Shown here: positions 1-11,052 of the stretch, one piece after another
How positions within the stretch are numbered: position 1 is the first letter of the stretch
How the letters are laid out: each line of letters begins with the position of its first letter
Made by a program: the position numbers and the translations under genes
Source of the DNA: Argopecten irradians
Lineage: Eukaryota; Mollusca; Bivalvia; Pectinida; Pectinidae
Assembly (NCBI RefSeq): GCF_041381155.1
Contig: NC_091144.1
Span: forward strand, 34,635,262-34,699,261
Direction of reading: 5' to 3'
DNA length: 64,000 bases
Notes under the pieces: generated by a model
Told to the model about the DNA's origin: nothing
Database searches by the model: none
What the model saw: the letters and a program-made list of their open reading frames with translations, nothing else

Positions 1-132
1 CTTGTTGTTAGTATAGTGGATTATTCTAGGTTTTTTTTAAATCAAAACATGCTACTAGGCTATGTATATCAAGCTGCTTCATACTTCATTCTATACAGTT
101 TGACAAAAAGAAAGTTTGGATTAAGCAAAATT

Positions 133-598
133 TTTATTTAAGCATTGAAGTCACTATTTTTAATAGAAAGCCAGAAACAAAGAAAAAAATAATTATTACT
201 CTATAATTATTTTTTCTTTGTTTCTGGCTTTCTGATTGGCCTATTCATTTTTTTGCATTCCATGATGAAAAAAAATATCCGGAAATGGCGCAGAAATCCG
301 ATGTATCGTGACGTCACAATAGAAACATTTACGTTGCGTATTGATTTGGCAAAAATAATCCCTTAGAAAAAATCAATGGAATCGTACGTGTAAATGTATT
401 TCATTTTACAAAGTAGCCTGGAAAATTTATTATGAGCATTGAAGTCACTATTTTTTAATTTCATCGGGTTATGAAATAAATTTTGTTTGCAAGCTTTTGT
501 GAGAATCCGCTACGTGGATTCACACAGTTTGAATACAAATTTTCTTTCATCCCCCGATGCAATTAAAAAATAGTGACTTCAATGCTTAATTGCAGTGT
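133..598. mobile_element. Palindromic DNA element (family 2), copy a
   Basis: An outer domain (about 212-428) leads into a central hairpin (about 428-597) whose ends read GCATTGAAGTCACTATTTTT and its reverse complement. The outer domain carries TGACGTCA at 309-316. The same outer domain and hairpin recur at 32.1-32.8 kb and 33.2-33.6 kb, in either orientation. No coding capacity is seen. The class (non-autonomous, MITE-like) is inferred from structure. Confidence 0.7.
166..232. repeat. Near-perfect 30-bp inverted repeat (hairpin)
   Basis: Arms 166-196 and 203-232 are reverse complements apart from one base in an A/T run, separated by about 6 bp. The hairpin sits at the edge of the family 2 element and probably represents its terminal inverted repeat folded back or two abutting ends. 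Confidence 0.75.
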
Positions 599-1490
599 AA
601 CATTCATAAATGCTATTATTCGCGGTTTATTTAGAGTACACTCAGATTTTTGTGTTATATCTCCATAACATAAAAAATCTATTCAAGTTAATACTTAAAA
701 GATGTTCAAAAAGATTTAAAGTTTGTTTTTATTTATTTCTTTACCATTGTCGACTATATAGTCCATCGGATTTTGTGATCTTCCACTGATATTTATGTGT
801 TTATGTTCTTTTCAATTATGTTTTCATTGATATTCAAATGTATTTTGATTTAAAAACAAACATTTTGTGTGTTAAATAAATGCAATGTATGTACAATGTA
901 TTTTAAATAAATTTACAATATTTGCTAAAATTTTATGTCCTAGGAACAATATATTTTAGTAAGAAAATGTGAATTGATTTTATATCATACACAAATGACA
1001 GCTGTATAGTCGCACTTTCACTCAGAACTATTTTTTTTTTTTTTTTTAAATTTTTTTTTCAAACAATGTATAATTTACATTAATCACATAATCATGAAAT
1101 ATGAATAAAGTTATCTTCCATGCACATCTTTCACTCTGCCATTCTTTCTTTCATCAGTATAATTACACTGTTTGGTTTTTTTGATGGAGAGAAAAAGTAA
1201 AATAAAGAACAAAGAATTGGGAAGGAAAGAAGGAATGATGAGGTGAACTAGAATGAAGAGAGATTATGAAGAACTACTTTACTTTATACACGAACTTGAA
1301 AAACTTTGATGCAAATTATAACAAAATTAATAAAATATTCTAAATCCAGATGACTGCTATACCTTTAGTATGATTAGATGAAGTAAATCATTAAACACAA
1401 CAATTGCTCATGCTGTCCAAAATATAAAAACCTTTCGTGGTTTAAAATGATCTAAATTTCTACTTTCTTGGCCTGTCCGTCCATCCTGCC
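599..1490. other. AT-rich non-coding stretch
   Basis: No reading frame with coding character, RNA gene or clear repeat is seen. A T-rich tract lies near 1030-1060 and a purine-rich patch near 1180-1270. Confidence 0.5.
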
Positions 1491-1493
1491 ATC

Positions 1494-1990
1494 TGTAAAT
1501 AATTCTTGTTATCGCTATTTCTCAAAAACTATCGAAAAGATCTCCCTCAAATTCGTCTGTATGTTCCTTTGGGTGCATAGTTATACGCATAATGTATTTT
1601 GAGAGCAATTAAGATTCAAGATGGCCAACAGGCTGCAATCTTGAATACTGACAATTGAAGATTATCGCACTTTTTCTCAAAGAATATACTTGTATACTAA
1701 ATTATTTTCTCTCAAATTTCATTTATAAGCCCCCTTGATGACTATAGTTATGCATATTTTATTTTGAGACCACTCAAGTTCAAGATGGCCGGCAGGCAGT
1801 CATCTTGAATTTTCACAATTGAATTTCGTTTTCGCTATTTCTCAGAAAGTACCAAATTCAACAGATTTCTTTCTGAAACTTCATATAACTATTTCTTATA
1901 AGGTTTCCTTCTTTAAGGTAAATGTGAAATGTAGACCCATCGGTTTCATATGCAGGACTCAAAAAATGCCTATAAAGACCCTCCATGAGG
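1494..1990 (+). repeat. Diverged tandem repeat, about 170-bp unit
   Basis: Two units and part of a third share the order: cgctatttctca, a tcaaattc/tcaaatttcat block, atagttat(a/g)c(g)cat, a block ending in TTCAAGATGGCC, then atcttgaat and acaattgaa. Copies start near 1500, 1669 and 1838, so the period is about 169-170 bp. Divergence between units is moderate, which suggests an old satellite remnant. Confidence 0.7.
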
Positions 1991-2321
1991 CAAGGAAAAG
2001 GTGTCTTTATACGCAGTTCATGTTGTGTTATTAATGACCATTTGGTCCTAAAAAGTTATTTAGATAGTCGGAGTTCATAATTATGTGGCATCCATATGTG
2101 TATCTAATGCTCGATTTCCCGTAGTATCTCTTTCTTGAGTTTTGCATTCATTTGTTAGTTATTTACTTTAGAAAATAAGTTAAACTTTGACTAGAATAAT
2201 CGGCATGAAATATAGCTATTGATGATTTTGTTCAAATTGGCCCAGAATCGTTGAAAAGAGAACCATTTGCAATATTAAAAACCAATAGTAATATGATTTT
2301 AGCAACTTTCAGCATTTTGCT

Positions 2322-2412
2322 CATCGTCGAATGCCCACGCTTGACTGCATTATGCAACGTTGTAAGTGTAGCATTGCGCAGTGCAGTCAACCAGGGGTCT
2401 TCGACGACACAT
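2322..2412. repeat. Foldback element of about 90 bp
   Basis: The left arm (tcgtcgaatgcccacgcttg, then actgcattatgcaa) pairs with the right arm (ttgcgcagtgcagtcaac, then caggggtcttcgacga) over about 40 bp with a few mismatches. Short reading frames here on both strands are shadows of the palindrome. Confidence 0.65.
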
Positions 2413-2875
2413 TCCATTCACTTTCAGCTTTGTATTTTCTTTAGCGAATACTACTGTAGTATATTGGGCCCCGCGGATGAAGATGTTCTAATATTTACAA
2501 TGTGAGTAAGGTGTTCTTTTGGTGAACAAAAATATACGCCTTTAACGATTTAAAGTGATGGATTAATGATATCCCTGATTAATCATATCCCTGTTTCCAA
2601 AAGACAATTTCCCCATCACTGCAATCGGTGAAAGAACCATATAAAATTGTCTTTTGAAAAGGCGGAAAGACAAGTCTGTTGAAAAAGGTGTCCATATTGT
2701 AAAATGACAACCTTTAAACGATTAACAAAACACAAATTTCATGAGTTGGAGCAAGAACGATATGTATATAACAAATTTATATAAAAATGTATCACAAACT
2801 CAATTTCATGCAGGCGTAGGCAACCACTTAACATTTCATCGCTAATTCTCGTCACAAAGATTCGTGTAAAAATCG
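2413..2875. other. 3' flank of SoxH
   Basis: AT-rich DNA just downstream of the SoxH stop codon on the minus strand, so it probably contains its 3' UTR. I could not identify a convincing AATAAA on the minus strand close to the stop. A weak inverted repeat (caaaagacaattt at about 2600 and aaattgtcttttg at about 2646) is present. Confidence 0.4.
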
Positions 2876-5800
2876 TCAGTTATACTGTTCCTTCTTAACA
2901 GCGACCACACAAGGTTCAGTTCGGTTTCCAGCCGTCTCCACATGGTGGGTTGTTTGGGGTTGAGATGTGTGACGTAAAGACAAATCTACTGGGGCGAGAT
3001 CGGTGACAACGGTACCAGATCTGAGAGATCGCACAAAGTCATGACCTACGTCTATAACTAGTTTAGGTGAGGTGGTGTGGGCTTTAGGAGGCTCCCTGGG
3101 GATATGGTCGCTTCCTTGTCTGGGTAAATGATGAGACATTGAGGCTTCTGCGGCGGCCTTTTCCGGTGATGTGAGAAATATGACATCCTCTAAATAAGTT
3201 CCGGATGGTGCTTCTCCGGAAGTGACGCAAGACCTCCCGTGAGTGAAATCTCTTCTGTAGCGTTCTGTTCTCTTCTTCAGTGGCCGGGAGTCCTCGGGTT
3301 TATCCTGTGGACTGCCTTCTAAGTAGACTGATTTTGCAACACCATCTCCGGATCCCAGATGGGTGGTTTCCTGACCGAGATAAATTATATCAGACGCGCT
3401 TGATTGGCCACGGTTACCAGAGCTAAGATCTAATGCTTGTAGAGCACAACTCTGGCTTTGAACGTCGACTACACTTTTGGATATCGTTGGTATTTTGTTC
3501 TGCTGGTATCCATGGGAACTGATGTCGGTATAACCATCCGGGGCACCTCCAGAATTGACGTCGTCAAGCACATGTATAGCGCTGGTGAGGGATGAAGCAA
3601 AACATGATTCGGACGAAGAGCGCCTAGGTTCCTGGTCATTAGGTTTAGAATATGTCGTCTGCTGGGTGTCGGCGTTGTTTGAAGTCTGCTCATACCAGCC
3701 ACCATTGGTGCAAGGAGGCGGGAAATACTTTGTCAGATTTGTCTTCTCCTCTGCTTCATTTTGTATCTTGGTGTAGTTTAGATACTTCTGCCAACTGCAA
3801 AAGAAACACCTCATATAAAGACACTATTCCAATTTATTTTACATAATAGGTGACTGGATTATTCATTTTTCACCAAAACTGAGATTGATAAGTTCAATCC
3901 GCGCGTAAGAACTGTAGCATAGCTATTGCCTCTAAGAGTAAAAGGCAACTTAATTATGGGTATAATCTTTTCTGTCCTTCATGAATGATACCTTTGCCAC
4001 CGCGTCATTTGTACTTCATTACATATAGTGTTTAAAGGGACAAGTCACTCAGGCTAATTCTTTTACATAACCAAGATACAAAATATGGCATAATGTATTG
4101 TTCAATATTTCTTATGAAACGTATAACACAAAATATTGACAAATTCCACGTCATTGTTAAGTATTATAATAAATACCGTTGTAATTACAAATCGTTGATC
4201 AATACGATTAAGCAGGTACAATATGTACGCTGTACCCATATCCGAGCCAAAGTCACGCACGTAATACGGTAAACACACTACTGTCGATTTGAGCAGTTCT
4301 AGACAAAAGTAGCATTACTCTACGAGCAAGGGAGAGGGTTCGGCATACAAGATGTTTGACCACAATGTGTAATGGCGGACAGTGAGCGTGTTTGAACATT
4401 TCACACGCATTTCACCACCATGGGCTTTTCTGGCATATCACAGTAAAAACGACTGATCTAATTTCCATTAGAACTTTATTTTTTTCTGATATATGTACAA
4501 ATTTTAATATTCTCTTAGACTGAATTGTCCCTTTAAGCAATCAGAATTTTATGAACTAGGCGACAGGTTAGCCTGCTTTCAGTATAATGTGATCGGATTA
4601 GACATGCTGTTTGGTAACTTTATTGTGGCAGCGCTATAAAGTTGGAGAAAGTTCTTGCTATCACAATAAGACAATACCACGGACTTCCTTTGTGAAACCA
4701 TTCCGCGCCAAAACAGAGACAGTGAATTCTGAGAATTAGTTACAGTTTATAAATACATGGGACCTACAAGTTTATATAGATATATTAGCTTTCAGATACT
4801 TGCGAAAGAAGACAGTGCATTTGCGATGCAACAATATGACCTCAAAGCATGTTATTTGTCATTCCCTATCACACACAACAGTGATGAATTTTTCCATTCA
4901 ACAACTGAATCAACTCATGAAGCATGCCTATGAGACGATGTTTCGTTATAGATATGAAGTCGTTGAAAATGGAAATCCATAAGATGACCCTTGCAATTTG
5001 TGACACAATCTAAAGGCAAGGAACTATCGAATTTCAAGCCCATGACCTACCTGTTGACGTCAACTTGTAGCCCTGACCTTGTTTCATCATAGCTACCATC
5101 GTAATAGAACGGATTGTAGGGATCAATGTATCCCGGGCCACTCTCCCGCTCGTATCGCAGATGATCTGGAAATGAACGAATTATCAAATAATTTGGACGT
5201 CTAATGGTCGTTTTCTCTAAATACAACATACACATTTCCTGCAAGTGCAGGTAACTCTTTAAAAGCAAGAAATGAAGAAAAATGTATAATAATAAAAAAT
5301 AATAAAACCATCACTGAATGTGAACAGACTTACCATCGTAAAGCACATCCACATGGTGTGTCTGTTCAACAGTTGGGAGAGGGAAGGGCCATAACTCGTC
5401 TACAGGGTCGGCACACTTGGAAGACCTCTGAGAGACGTTCGGTGTGACGTCTTTGACCGTCGATAGTGTCGTGACGTCGCTGCTGTGTAGTCTCTGGCTC
5501 GACGTACTTGTCGTTACATTGGTTCTACAAGAATGACAATAACGCATTATACTACAGTTGCTATGACAAGAAGTGGGACGGTGTGGCATGATATTCCAAG
5601 AACGTTTGGTAGTCGACTGAAGTTGGGGTAACAACAAGGCGATAAAACAATGGACTGGTAACAATAAGTTCCATAAATGTGGGAATTCAGGTGTCCTCGG
5701 CTCGATACTCCAGGGATTACTAAATTACTTCCATTATGTCCACACATGGACTCTCTCATAGTAAAACTGGCGGCAAGAGATCAGGACATGTACATCAAAA

Positions 5801-8145
5801 TAATCGAATAATGGTATACTGTGGTTGACTGTGTGATTTTGTGAAGTTGGGCGTCGCTCTCTTTTTAGTCTTCAAAGGAAGTCTTTGCATGCCTCTGATT
5901 GATAAGATTTCAGTTTTACTATGAGGTAATCCAGGGGTGGATATTCCGTCTTTGCATATTACAGAGTTTGTTACGTCATTATTTATTATTGAGCGCAATT
6001 CACGTCATTTTCTCCGAAATTTACAACGTTATATGCTCGCAAACACATGACGTCACAATCAATACCTAATGTGAAAGTACAGAATAGCTTCTGTAATACT
6101 ACTTGTAAAAGTAACCCTTGAGTATCGAGGATAGAATTCAGGACGAATTTACAAAAAAACTCACCCAGAAGATAAATTTTTGTTAGGACTGCTGGAAATA
6201 TTCTTCGCTGAGATCGCTTCTTTGTTAGCATGTTGTGATGACAGAAGCATTGCCGGGGTAGCTACAAGACAACAAGCAATACTTATTAAAGATGCTCCAC
6301 CGCCGACAGAACATAAATGATATTCATGAGCATAGATCTTTAAGTCGCATAGTTGCATCGTAAATAATATTCGTGAGAAAATGTTTTAAAGCAGTCACAT
6401 CTTGAGGAACAAATGTAACTTTACATGCAATATGCCATGCATTGATTTGTTTACGAAGGCAAAGTCTTTTAACTTGTTCATACGGAACTTACTTGGAACT
6501 CTACGGGAAATACTTGGAGGGCGACCTTTAGGCGAAGGACATCCCACACTCGTACTGGACAATGATTTCGCATTTCCAGTAGATGGTAGGTAAGATGAAA
6601 CTGGCTTAGGTGGAGCAAGATCTACGGCTGGTGACATCACAGGAGTAATCTGATCATTTTCTTTCTTGAGGGTGATTTGTTTGGCAGATGGCGGTGCCTG
6701 ACTGTTCCCTACTGTCTTGAAGGCTGTCGGTCTTCTGGCAGATTCCTGGCATCCGTCGGATGACCCATCCGAAGTTCCGGCTCCTATATTAGCGATAGTG
6801 GCAAAGGTTTCCGGTGTTGGTTTGACTGCCGTCTCCATAGACATGATCGGTGTGTGATAAGAAACTGTCTGTGTCATCTGTGAAAACGAGGGAAGAGGGG
6901 ACGTGACGGAGACATTTGGCGCGTGGACAATTGGTGCCTTAGGGTACACGGTCACAGGAGTAGGTGTTACGATCTGCTGACCGTTGGTCACTGATGCACC
7001 CGGACAAGAGGATATGACTGACTCTGTTAGTTCCTTATTGGATCCAAATCTTGCCCAAAGACGATCATGTTGGGTCTCTACATGAACTTTCTTTTGCCTT
7101 GGCTGGTAAACCCAACCTAGAAGATCAAATACGCATTTTTGTTAAGTTAGTAAGAAATACAAATATATTTTTTTTTCAATTAAAGGGATCACTGAACATC
7201 AGGATTTTGATTCTCAAAAATATTACATCAACAAGTGGGACATCCTAAAAACGGCATTAGTAACTACTATTACGCTCAATCAAACAAAACATAAACTAAA
7301 CGAACTGTGGAAGAAAGTAAAAATCTAACCTGGAAATTCTCGGTTATGTTGGAGCTTGATACGTTCTGCCTCTCTGAAGTATTTTTCCTTGTCGACAAGA
7401 GACATGTTGCCCCATATCTGGCCAAGCCGGACGCTGATTTGTGCGTTAGATGCGTGCGGCATCTCATCTGACAGACGACTTCTGTAGTTTCGCGCCCAAA
7501 CCATAAACGCGTTCATTGGCCGCTTCACTTTGCCATGTCGGTTCCTAAAGGTAGCACCTGGGGTTTTGTATGTCATATGTGTACCTGAAGGTATAAGAAA
7601 CAATCGTCTGAAAATAATTATGACTAATTTGCATGTTATACAAGTTACTGTTTAAACTATACCTTTTTGTGTTTAATAAACTCCGGTGAATCATCTTCAA
7701 ATGTATTTTACAAAAAGTATATACTGGTATAGAATAAATAAATGTAGTATGTCCTTGTAATGGAACAAAAAAGTAAACACAAATATTTTAACAAAGCCGC
7801 GTTCCCTAACGCTTTCGCAGTTGCCGCTACTCTTCAGGGGATGGGATAAACATTCCTTGAAGAGTAGCGAGAGTTGCGAAAGAGCTAGTGAAGGCGAATT
7901 TGTTTTAACACTTGATTTTTTTCATATGCATATATATGTATACTTGGCAGCCATTCAAGTAAAGATAATACCGTATTCGCCATAATTAGCGCCAAGTGTA
8001 CTCAAAAATCTGTGCTTATTAGTATACCAAACTGTAACATGTTATAATCACTGGATTGAGTTTACAACAAGTCATAAGTGGGGTTGAGTTAACTACAGGT
8101 TCAGACTGATTTCAAAACTTTTAAGATAGATATTTTAGTGTTGTT

Positions 8146-8177
<32 letters not shown>

Positions 8178-10842
8178 ACAAAATTTCTTTTTACAAAATT
8201 TTGTTAGAAAATTCACTATTTGAATGATTAAGGAGTTTCAAAAACTTAAGGAATATTGGAATAGCACTGGCAAAATTGCCTAAATTTAGCTGAATCTGTG
8301 GGTTATTACAATCCGAATGTGATCATCTCTGGTTATTTTGCTGCCAAACACTTTAATAAGTGTCTGTTAATGAACTATATTATAACCAGACTGCATGTAA
8401 CCAAAAAGAGTTTATACGTCAATACATGTACCAAACAGAAAGACACAAGTAGATCTAGTAAGCGACCAATCGCCATCGCATTTGTAGACCTACAATGTAT
8501 CTGTGAACATTTTTAATGGAAACCTGCATGGTGGCATCTTCTTTCAGAAGATAATTTTTGTAATTCGCATACGTATAATCAAGCAACCTAAAAACGCGAT
8601 GACGAGAAATGATTGCCTTCCATTAGTAATTGCACAATTATTATATTTTTGTAACATAATTATATTCTGCTTATTACATATAACTGTCATATGTATATAC
8701 AGTCGTGTGCCAAAAGTCTTCGTAATTTTTATCGTTCACTATATATTCTATGTATTTTTACTTTTTTTCTTAGATTTTTCCTGATCTCATCTAGGTGCGA
8801 ATTTTAATCAAATTTGGCATTCTGAAAATTATCTACTCTTTCAACTAATAATATTTACAAAGTTTTCCTTTATGCACTTTTTGAGAAAACCGTATTTCAT
8901 TACCACGCAAAACTTTTTCGTTGTCATTTTGGTAAGAACAAAGAAGGAATTGACGCCATAAGTTTTAGTGGTGCACAAAAAAAATATTTTGAAATATCGG
9001 AAAATTATACAAATATTATGAGCTGAAAGTGTAGATATTTTTTTTCAAGTATGCCAAAATTGATTAAAATCCGCCAATAGATGAGATAAGGAAAAATCAA
9101 TGAAAAAATGTAAAAAAATACATAGAATATATATATAAGGAAAAGTAAAAATTACGAAGACTTTTGGTACTTTACTGTATATTGTATACGTTGCGTTCGG
9201 GACACGGTCGGTGCCATGCAATCAGTTCGACAAATGGGGGTATTCAAGGAATGCGGATTCGAGTTAGAGGGGTTATAATTTACTCTTATGATATGGACTA
9301 GTTTATTTCAGCTTTCGTCCAATATTTTTCATTTAAAATTCAATTCAAATGTATATTACTTCGTACATATAACGTTAATGTATGTTATCAGGCCTCAAAT
9401 TTGACATGTTATGTCACTTGCTAAAACAGCAAGCACCGTTTATTTGAACTCCCTAAAATTCTTTTTTTTTAATCTTGTAATTAAACCTCCATATTTAAAT
9501 TAAAACTCCCATATGTAGGTTTCCACAAAATAATGCTTGATAACTCGTGTATAATCAACTAATCATACAAAAAACGCACGCGATGTCGAAAATGGGTACT
9601 TGGTCTTACAGGAGATTCTAATGAGAGTTGGGAGGGAGAGTCTGCTGTAGGCATGACTATTCAAAGCAGGCACACACATACCAAACTCTCGTTACAAGCC
9701 CCTGTGCGTGGTCGCTGACCAGTACAGTATCGCTCATTGAGGATTTACATTATGATATATCAATATAATAATCATTTCGCTAGACTTTGATAATCACTCG
9801 ACTTAATTTGACAACAGATAATGAGTATCTAAGCATTATTCTCAATATCATTTAGGGTTATGAAACGTTATGAGATAGTCCAGGGATGGATACAACGTCA
9901 GTGATAAAAACCTCTGGACTGCCGAGGAAGCGTGCAATATAGTGGGTAATAATTTAGTATTGTACCTCGGAGTGTTTTAAACGTAATAAAAAAAAAATCA
10001 CCGGACTCACCTGGCATCACTTGAACCGTTGCCGCTTTCATCCCTGGAGTTGAAATTTTATTGAAGTATTCAGTAGTTGGCAAGCTCTGATCGTTTATTG
10101 ATGTCATGGTTCCTGCCGATCGGGAGGCTGTTCCGGACGATGGTGGAACAATGGTTCCATTTGGTGCCGTCACAAATATAGGTGGCAAAGTTTTCGTTAC
10201 AGAAGACACATTTGGAATGGATTGTACCATCAACTTTCCAGGCTGTTGTATGGTCCTTGACATTCCAGCTTGAGTCTGGTGGGGGAGTGATGTCAGATTT
10301 CCAAAGGCAGCAATGTTTTGCCCTCTAACAAAAGGTGGAAATGCATTGTTTTGGACCGGAATATAACGTACTGGCAATGCTGGTCGTGACTGTGAAGTTC
10401 TGCAATTCAGAGGTAACACCATAGGTTGAAAATTATGTTTCTCAACTCCTTGAAATGCTAAAGATGACGCTTCGTCGGCAATTCTGTCATTCATTTTCTC
10501 CATGACAATGTTTTTCAATATATTTGATGCTTTCTGTGCCTCATCGTCAAAGTTTCTGTTCTTGTTATTCTCCCCAACGACAATCCGATACGGATTTTGT
10601 TCTGAAATTGTGGCTTTAAGATCTCCACTTACTTCCGATACATTAACCTTCGCCTTTACATGTCCGTTACTGTTGTTCCGATCTTCGTCTTGCTGTTGTC
10701 TTGAAATCTGCTCACTGGTATCGACGTGTCTTTCATTCGAGTCCCATTTCACTTTCTTCGATTTACACATATCCTCGGCGTTGTATTTCGACCCATCCTG
10801 GTCCACACATTCGATTGCCCTTTTTGTCAAAAGTTCAGCCAT
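2876..10842 (-). CDS. Sox30: SoxH / Sox30-type HMG-box transcription factor, complete 7-exon gene
   Basis: Coding exons on the minus strand: 10842-10011, 7584-7330, 7116-6493, 6261-6165, 5524-5334, 5165-5051, 3794-2876. All introns are GT/AG, phases agree (1,1,1,2,1,2), and the sum is 3033 nt, giving 1010 residues plus stop. The HMG box (about residues 296-369) is split by intron 2. It has the SOX signature RPMNAFMVWAR and ends EFPGWVYQPR, the ending typical of group H (SOX30). The start is the ATG at 10842; an in-frame TTG just upstream was rejected. Regions outside the box are long, Ser/Thr/Pro-rich and probably disordered, with a Tyr-rich patch in exon 6. SOX30 in mammals acts in spermatid development, and SoxH in bivalves is reported as a male-gonad factor (established knowledge). 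Gonadal use here is inference. A divergent gene starts 210 bp away. Group assignment is strong; individual splice sites rest on phase and consensus only. Confidence 0.92.
4032..4536. mobile_element. TTAA-ended MITE-like element in SoxH intron 6
   Basis: Ends are TTAAAGGGACAAGTCACT and, inverted, TTAAAGGGACAATTCAGT, with about 500 bp between and no coding capacity. The TTAA at both ends could be the target duplication of a piggyBac-type element or part of the terminal repeat. It lies between exon 6 and exon 7 of SoxH, the gene's longest downstream intron. Confidence 0.7.
5691..5942. mobile_element. Family 3 foldback element (ctcgatactccagg ends), SoxH intron 4/5 region
   Basis: The sequence starts CTCGATACTCCAGGGATTAC, contains CTCTCATAGTAAAACTGG, the internal block gtcttcaaaggaagtctttg, then the inverted end CAGTTTTACTATGAGGTAAT followed by ccaggggtgga. 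This is the same architecture as the intact copy at 36.6 kb. Its right end is interrupted at 5943 by a family 1 element. Confidence 0.65.
5943..6135. mobile_element. Family 1 palindromic MITE, copy a (nested)
   Basis: It begins ATTCCGTCTTTGCATATTAC followed by agag, the family terminal repeat. It includes gagcgcaattcacgtcattt and the inverted counterpart with TGACGTCA at 6048-6055, then caatcaatacct. The right terminus is decayed. It abuts the end of a family 3 element, so it probably inserted there. Confidence 0.65.
6286..6322 (-). repeat. Short dispersed repeat end (gatgctccaccgccgacag)
   Basis: TTAAAGATGCTCCACCGCCG followed by acagaacataaatg lies just upstream of the SoxH exon 4 acceptor. 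The same block occurs inverted at 13479-13511 and, diverged, at 63856-63886. It looks like one terminus of a DNA element whose remainder is not recognisable here. Confidence 0.55.
7795..7908. repeat. Foldback element in SoxH intron 1
   Basis: The arms around gctttcgcagttgccgctac/tcttca and tgaagagtagcgagagttgc/gaaag pair over about 45 bp with mismatches and a short loop. The outer flanks aaatattttaacaaa and tttgttttaaca also pair loosely. Confidence 0.7.
8147..8176 (+). repeat. 30-base T homopolymer in SoxH intron 1
   Basis: An uninterrupted run of 30 T on the plus strand (A on the gene's strand). No flanking retrotransposon body was recognised. Confidence 0.85.
8700..9177. mobile_element. 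Tc1/mariner-type non-autonomous element with long terminal inverted repeats
   Basis: The ends read CAGTCGTGTGCCAAAAGTCT (+) and, inverted, CAGTAAAGTACCAAAAGTCT, each flanked by TA (8698-8699 and 9178-9179). This matches the TA target duplication and CAGT start of Tc1/mariner elements. The inverted repeats continue inward for well over 100 bp (shared ttcgtaatttttac, tattctatgtattttt, ctcatct, ggcat). No transposase frame remains. It lies in SoxH intron 1. Confidence 0.82.
9846..9935. mobile_element. Family 3 element fragment in SoxH intron 1
   Basis: The segment ATGAGATAGTCCAGGGATGG, then atacaacgtcagtgat, then cctctggactgccgagga matches the right end of the 36.6 kb family 3 copy. Only one terminus is preserved. 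Confidence 0.55.
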
Positions 10843-11052
10843 TTCCAAGTTGTATTAACAATGCACAATGAGCTGTGTTGTATGCGTCATGAAGGCGACA
10901 ATCAACGGTTGGATTGTTCCGAAGGTAATGACGCCAGATAGTGACGTCATAATTGAAACGTAAACTATGACGTCGTGGAATTGTCACTAAACGTCATCAA
11001 TTATCGATGCAATATTTCGCGTACAGACAGTTTGCAAATTGAAATCGAAAAA
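10843..11052. promoter_or_regulatory. Divergent promoter between SoxH and the two-exon gene
   Basis: The 210 bp between the two start codons must hold both 5' UTRs and the promoters unless distal non-coding exons exist. It contains a perfect palindromic CRE, TGACGTCA, at 10942-10949 and a near-match TGACGTCG at 10968-10975. No TATA box is evident in either direction. Bidirectional use is inferred from geometry. Confidence 0.6.

Noticed and set aside
10843-10848. Upstream TTG start for SoxH giving two more residues
   Set aside because: Non-ATG start; the ATG at 10842 is in the same frame and sufficient.
10975-11052. Earlier start of the divergent gene at 10975
   Set aside because: The codon there is GTG. 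The first ATG in frame is 11053 in a good context.
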